A DNA stretch of 64,000 nucleotides. Source: Lepisosteus oculatus (taxonomy: Eukaryota > Chordata > Actinopteri > Semionotiformes > Lepisosteidae). The first letter of the stretch is position 1. Each line of letters starts with the position of its first letter. The notes below the pieces were generated by a model, which was given only the letters and a program-made list of their open reading frames with translations, was not told the DNA's origin and made no database searches. The stretch is from positions 3,646,501 through 3,710,500 of the forward strand of contig NC_090714.1 in the NCBI RefSeq assembly GCF_040954835.1, in the 5' to 3' direction. The translations under genes and the position numbers were made by a program. Below are positions 61,101 to 64,000 of this stretch, in pieces.

Positions 61101-63867
61101 TGCCAGAGCCTGACCTGCCTGTGTCCAAGCCCCCAGAAAGCAGTAGCCTCAGACCTACCACCACTATCTTCATGGAGACTGTACACTTCCTCCTGCAGAC
61201 CAACGCCCTTCAGGTTAGGACATCTTCCAGATTCACATGACCATTGTCTCAGTGCAGTCATCCTTGATGCATTATGCTCTTTCTAAAGATCCTCTGATGT
61301 CTGATCACCATGTGTAATTCTATATATTAGTAATTTCATCATATTGCAGCTAGGGTGTTGTATGGGCTGTTGTGTGCTGTAAAGATGCTACTATAACATA
61401 TACTCTTTGTTTCACTGGATGTTGCAAAGAATATTTACAGGGAGGATGATTTACATTTGTTTGCATTGATCAACACTACCCATGGATGCAGAAAAATGCG
61501 CAAGCAAAGTCTGATCTGTAGACTAATGATGCAATGGAGACCAAAGCAATGATCTTTGAAACTATAGTTCCCATAAGATACTTGCATAAGTATTGAGTTC
61601 TTGTTGAGTGAGACTTAATAAAACGAAAATGAATCATGAAAAAAGCACATTTCAGAATTTCACACAAGCAATGAGATTGAAAAGATTGAAAGACCAAGTA
61701 TGTTCAATGGGTGGTGGCTGGACCTTAGTTTTCCGCCCTGTCTGGCTGTGTTGTAGATGGCTCAACGCGCGCTGGCTCAGGAGCTGCTGTGTCCGGACGG
61801 AGGGCCCAGCAGTTCCTATCATGTCGCCCTGGCCAGACTTCACCTCCAGAGAGGGGAGTTTGATGACGCTGATAAGAATCTACAGGAGGCACTACAGGAC
61901 AGCTTTGAGGTAACAGCACAGCTACAGCCTTTACCACACTTTGTTTTAATGGTTTGACATCTACTGACTGTGCTACTCTGTTACAGTCTTGTGATAACCT
62001 TCAGTTTAGTTCTTGGACCAAGTCAGTTCATTCTGAAATACAGTAATATCTCTAGTATTCTATTATCTACAGCATCATTTTCTTGACATTTTTAGAGTCT
62101 AGAACTAGAAACCTGAAAACTAGAAAAAGCACCGTCCTTTGGATGAAACATAACACCGAGGTCCTGCCTCTCTGTGGTTGACTTGTGTGGCAGAGCACTT
62201 TGAGTAGAGATGAGCAGTGGGCAGTCAAATCTGGGAACGAAACCCCTGTTGGTTTTCAGAAACGCCAAGAAGCTGGAGAAAGCCGTCAGAAATGCACAGC
62301 TTTGTGAAACTTTGCCTTTGCAGAACCCAGATGTGTGGGCTCTTTCCGGACACCTTCATTACCTGACGGGGAAGTTCAGCAAGGCTCGGCAATGTTATGA
62401 GAGAACCCTGGACTTTGTGACAGACGCCACTGATATTCATCCCATCTACCTCAGGCTTGGCACCATCTACCTGCAGGAAAAGCAGGTCGGTCTTTAAGTA
62501 CTGCAGGATCCTGTTGCACTGTAGGTGCTGTCGGCTTTCATTCCTCAACGACTCAGAAGTGAAAAGCAACACTCATTGTGTTTTTTCCAATGAAATGTAT
62601 TGTGCGGTTAAATTTGTTATTCTCAGTTAAATTGGATAGATTTAGTGAATACAATCAAAAACATTTCCTCCATTGTATTTTCTCTTCAGATAGTTGAACA
62701 AAAGAACTATCCACAGAAAGCACAGCTTTATAGTTATTCCGTATTGTTGAAGCCGATGGCATGGCATCTAACAAGAAATGGCTGAATAACATCCTTGGAT
62801 CTGTTAACTACTAGATACTAAAAGGGCTAGATCAGTGAGAAGGCCTGATCTCTTTTTTAACTCTTCTTAAATCACCTTCAAACATTGACCTTTATTATGA
62901 GTGATATTATAATGGAAGCATGATTGGAACATGCCTTACCGTTTTCTGTTTTTATACTTTGTTCTGTTGTCTTTCTTATGTCAACACTTTATAACATCGA
63001 TAGAGTGTCTTGGATGAGAAGGTTGATTCGATAGAGCTCTCCACTGATCGTTTCGTGTGTCTCGCCCCCTCCCAGTTTGAGCAGGCCAAGCGCATCTACC
63101 TGAGGGCCTGCAGAGACTCCCCCTCCTGCCTGACCTGGCTGGGGCTTGGTATCGCCTGCTACAGGGTAACTACACCACAGAAAAATGAGCACCCCTATTA
63201 TAGGGCACCATAGATACGTTTGCTTGCAATAAATTGGCCTGACCTTGCGTTCTGCTGGTTGCATTAACGTACTGCTATGGAGTGGATTATAAGGACCGCG
63301 TGTTTCGTACAAGTTTTTGGTCTTGTGAGATTTGTGAGAAGTTTTGTGCCTTGAAAGAATTTCTCCAACATGTTTTTTTATTCCTTTTGGTGTTGCGCAA
63401 GAAATCCAGATGACTGCAGTACATTAGCGTATAGTGCTCACTGAGCTTCAGAACATTCCCTCCTTGCAGTTGGAGCTAAATATGCTGAAATAGTTCAATT
63501 GCATAGTGCATCATGTCAAAATGGAAAATGAGACTTGAAGGTCATGCATAAAACATATTAAAGTATGTGCATTCTGAACTCAGCCCTAGGCTTCTCAGCC
63601 TTATGGCATGTTCCGAGGGATGTCTGGAGAGGATTGTTCATTGGTTGCTCAAAAACACAGGTCTAGTGTCAAGCAAAAGTGATCAAAGTAATATCAAGAC
63701 ATGATACGTTGTAAGATTCCACTTGTGCGACTGCCATTCTCACAACTAACTATATGTGGTTTCAGCTGGAGGAGCTGACGGAGGCAGAAGATGCTCTTAC
63801 AGAAGCCAACACCCTGCATAATGCCAACCCTGAAGTGTGGGGCTACCTGTCCCTTGTCTGTCTGAAG
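43097..63867 (+). CDS. cfap70: CFAP70 (TTC18), cilia- and flagella-associated protein 70; 3' end outside the window
   Basis: Axonemal TPR protein of motile cilia and sperm flagella; loss in humans is linked to defective sperm flagella. 24 coding exons (listed separately) join without a frame break to 1,050 residues. Human CFAP70 is about 1,100, so one or two short last exons are missing to the right. Residues 1-380 hold the conserved N-terminal region (MEQ start, [41 protein letters not shown]). Residues 382-465 are a variable linker, shorter than in mammals. Residues 470-625 contain [24 protein letters not shown] and [15 protein letters not shown]-like blocks. Residues 645-1050 carry about eight TPR units interrupted by a Q/E/P-rich linker (about 780-865). 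The ATG at 43097 is the first in frame. All 24 acceptors and donors read AG and GT. Confidence 0.96.
43792..43981 (+). CDS. cfap70: CFAP70 coding exon 2
   Basis: Residues 26-89, with [17 protein letters not shown] and DDLAQKPVL. Acceptor ctcacag, donor CTCT|GTGAGT, phase 1 out. Confidence 0.95.
44558..44656 (+). CDS. cfap70: CFAP70 coding exon 3
   Basis: Residues 89-122, with [14 protein letters not shown] and [13 protein letters not shown], almost identical to mammals. Acceptor ttcacag, donor CATG|GTGAGT. Confidence 0.96.
45293..45378 (+). CDS. cfap70: CFAP70 coding exon 4
   Basis: Residues 122-150, [13 protein letters not shown] onward, where human has QSSFQTTVPLHP. Acceptor cctgtag, donor TAAG|GTAAGG. 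Confidence 0.93.
45838..46014 (+). CDS. cfap70: CFAP70 coding exon 5
   Basis: Residues 151-209, with [20 protein letters not shown] and ETAYSVPE. 177 nt, phase 0 both ends. Acceptor ggcacag, donor TGAG|GTGAGA. Confidence 0.95.
46263..46445 (+). CDS. cfap70: CFAP70 coding exon 6
   Basis: Residues 210-270, with [20 protein letters not shown] and a following acidic stretch. Acceptor tgtgcag, donor GGAG|GTACCC, the weakest donor of the gene. Confidence 0.94.
46829..46923 (+). CDS. cfap70: CFAP70 coding exon 7
   Basis: Residues 271-302, [20 protein letters not shown], human EFRNQAECIKKRIIWDLE. Acceptor tttctcag, donor GCTG|GTAAGA, phase 2 out. Confidence 0.93.
47429..47531 (+). CDS. cfap70: CFAP70 coding exon 8
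   Basis: Residues 302-336, [17 protein letters not shown] then a Lys/Gly tail. Acceptor ctccacag, donor GGGG|GTGAGT. Confidence 0.95.
47865..47999 (+). CDS. cfap70: CFAP70 coding exon 9
   Basis: Residues 337-381, with [20 protein letters not shown] and [12 protein letters not shown], the best-conserved N-terminal block. Acceptor ccttcag, donor CAAG|GTAGGA. Confidence 0.96.
48395..48505 (-). repeat. SINE tail half in CFAP70 intron 9
   Basis: ggagctggatcccatcctgg, caagcaatgggcgcac, tggatgggatgtctgtccat. Confidence 0.65.
49717..49878 (+). CDS. cfap70: CFAP70 coding exon 10 (variable linker)
   Basis: Residues 382-435, Gly/Ser/Lys-rich, poorly conserved ([16 protein letters not shown]). Open, phase 0 on both sides, acceptor gttgcag, donor AAAG|GTGCGA. 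Accepted on frame and position more than on similarity. Confidence 0.82.
51316..51405 (+). CDS. cfap70: CFAP70 coding exon 11 (variable linker)
   Basis: Residues 436-465, ending VPLNPEGQ where human has LSHNPEGQ. Acceptor ttgtcag, donor ACAG|GTGAGC. Confidence 0.9.
52186..52277 (+). CDS. cfap70: CFAP70 coding exon 12
   Basis: Residues 466-496, [20 protein letters not shown] then PPEELAKR. Acceptor gtgttag, donor AGAG|GTACTG, phase 2 out. Confidence 0.95.
52969..53029 (+). CDS. cfap70: CFAP70 coding exon 13
   Basis: 61 nt, residues 496-516, [20 protein letters not shown], human RVKEMIPPRPPLTRR. Acceptor gttgcag, donor CAGG|GTAAGT. Confidence 0.94.
55356..55550 (+). CDS. cfap70: CFAP70 coding exon 14
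   Basis: Residues 517-581, with LEQYQELFG and [16 protein letters not shown]. Acceptor accgcag, donor GAAG|GTACCA. Confidence 0.96.
56194..56325 (+). CDS. cfap70: CFAP70 coding exon 15
   Basis: Residues 582-625, with [12 protein letters not shown] and [15 protein letters not shown]. Acceptor gggcag, donor CAAG|GTGAGG. Confidence 0.96.
56677..56802 (+). CDS. cfap70: CFAP70 coding exon 16
   Basis: Residues 626-667. The second half, [17 protein letters not shown], starts the TPR array. Acceptor ctgcag, donor GGAA|GTATGG. Confidence 0.93.
57057..57112. repeat. 5S rRNA-like fragment in CFAP70 intron 16
   Basis: gacttgcttagcttctgaga followed by tctgatcgg resembles the internal control region of 5S rRNA (tgcttagcttctgagatcagacgagatcgg). 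It is probably a decayed 5S-derived SINE or pseudogene, not a working 5S gene. Confidence 0.5.
58022..58130 (-). mobile_element. Degenerate L1/Tx1-like LINE C-terminal zinc-knuckle segment
   Basis: Minus-strand translation gives [20 protein letters not shown] then CLVTECF, matching the C-x2-C...H-x-F-W-x-C tail of L1/Tx1-class ORF2. Flanking frames hold stops. In CFAP70 intron 16. Confidence 0.55.
58973..59106 (+). CDS. cfap70: CFAP70 coding exon 17 (TPR)
   Basis: Residues 668-712. TPR pattern [20 protein letters not shown] then CFHQAVALD. Acceptor tttgtag, donor CAAG|GTGAGT, phase 2 out. Confidence 0.95.
59625..59740 (+). CDS. cfap70: CFAP70 coding exon 18 (TPR)
   Basis: Residues 712-751. 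TPR with [19 protein letters not shown] then [19 protein letters not shown]. Acceptor tgtgtag, donor TTTG|GTAAAT. Confidence 0.95.
60059..60271 (+). CDS. cfap70: CFAP70 coding exon 19 (TPR, then linker)
   Basis: Residues 751-822. Helix with [17 protein letters not shown] (human MEMAFHEASKQLQAR) followed by a Q/E/A/P-rich linker. Acceptor gtttcag, donor AGAG|GTGAGA. Confidence 0.94.
60297..60372. repeat. TA/TG-rich simple repeat
   Basis: Imperfect tatatacagtatatacatgt repeats directly after CFAP70 exon 19. Confidence 0.8.
61035..61213 (+). CDS. cfap70: CFAP70 coding exon 20 (linker, then conserved helix)
   Basis: Residues 822-881. Acidic linker, then [20 protein letters not shown] (human [15 protein letters not shown]). 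Acceptor cctgcag, donor TCAG|GTTAGG. Confidence 0.94.
61757..61909 (+). CDS. cfap70: CFAP70 coding exon 21 (TPR)
   Basis: Residues 882-932, with [20 protein letters not shown] and [14 protein letters not shown]. Acceptor gttgtag, donor TGAG|GTAACA. Confidence 0.95.
62139..62200. repeat. Dispersed repeat, copy B
   Basis: ggatgaaacataacaccgag, gtcctgcctctctgtggttg: second copy of the family at 9795-9890. In CFAP70 intron 21. Confidence 0.5.
62324..62485 (+). CDS. cfap70: CFAP70 coding exon 22 (TPR)
   Basis: Residues 933-986, TPR with [20 protein letters not shown] then YERTLDF, and the start of the next unit. Acceptor tttgcag, donor GCAG|GTCGGT. Confidence 0.95.
63076..63165 (+). CDS. cfap70: CFAP70 coding exon 23 (TPR)
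   Basis: Residues 987-1016, [20 protein letters not shown] then [10 protein letters not shown]. Acceptor tcccag, donor CAGG|GTAACT. Confidence 0.95.
63766..63867 (+). CDS. cfap70: CFAP70 coding exon 24 (last in window, TPR)
   Basis: Residues 1017-1050, [20 protein letters not shown] then [12 protein letters not shown]. It ends at a GTGAGT donor, so the reading frame continues to the right of the window. Confidence 0.95.
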
Positions 63868-63907
63868 GTGAGTTTGCTGTGGACATGTATGAGCCCAAGA
63901 TCTTTCC

Positions 63908-64000
63908 CTCCATTTTCTAACTGCTTCTTACCAAGGTCCTCCAGGGAAGAGGGGGAGCCAGAGCCTGTCTTGGCAAGTGGGCACAAAGTAGGGTACGCCC
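63908..64000 (-). repeat. SINE cut by the window edge
   Basis: ccctccattttctaactgct, gggggagccagagcctgtct, gggtacgcc: tail half of the tRNA-headed SINE; the rest is outside the window. Confidence 0.7.

Noticed and set aside
43172-63765. Further U12 introns in CFAP70
   Set aside because: None of the 23 complete donors matches RTATCCTTT; the nearest, GTATGG after exon 16, lacks the CCTT core.

Overview
The window is vertebrate nuclear DNA, most likely from a ray-finned fish. Two genes are split into small exons with GT-AG introns of about 0.2-2.2 kb, and their proteins are clearly alignable to, but diverged from, their mammalian counterparts. Intergenic DNA carries many old SINE, MITE and LINE fragments. 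The repeat style (tRNA-headed SINEs and foldback elements of a kind I associate with gar, bowfin or sturgeon) hints at a non-teleost fish, but that is a weak inference.

Layout. 1-23.2 kb: gene-poor; no convincing exon, several CpG-dense pockets, dispersed repeats, and a possible minus-strand 3' UTR or noncoding transcript near 19.2-20.1 kb. 23.2-25.7 kb: one minus-strand gene with a single coding exon (25072-25452) for a 126-residue protein related to TMEM100, with a recognisable promoter upstream. 25.8-34.4 kb: no gene seen; it holds a 44/45-bp minisatellite (26.87-27.33 kb) and a decayed CR1/L2-like LINE (29.55-29.96 kb). 34.8-42.3 kb: TEDC2 on the minus strand, complete, 10 coding exons, 469 residues. 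43.1 kb to the right edge: CFAP70 (TTC18) on the plus strand, 24 coding exons giving 1,050 in-frame residues; only a short C-terminal part (about 40-50 residues by comparison with mammals) lies beyond the window.

How they work together. TEDC2 belongs to the delta/epsilon-tubulin complex that builds and stabilises centriolar triplet microtubules. CFAP70 is a TPR protein of the motile axoneme. They are arranged head to head with 793 bp between start codons. That gap contains a full RFX X-box (42918-42931) and a TCTCGCGA motif (42899-42906), so a shared ciliary promoter is likely.

The most notable sequence-level discoveries are in TEDC2: a textbook U12-type (minor spliceosome) intron (37080-38184), followed by a probable GC-AG intron (36107-36958). 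I found no new multi-gene system. The exon models were built by eye from reading frames, splice signals and remembered family sequences, with no alignment run.
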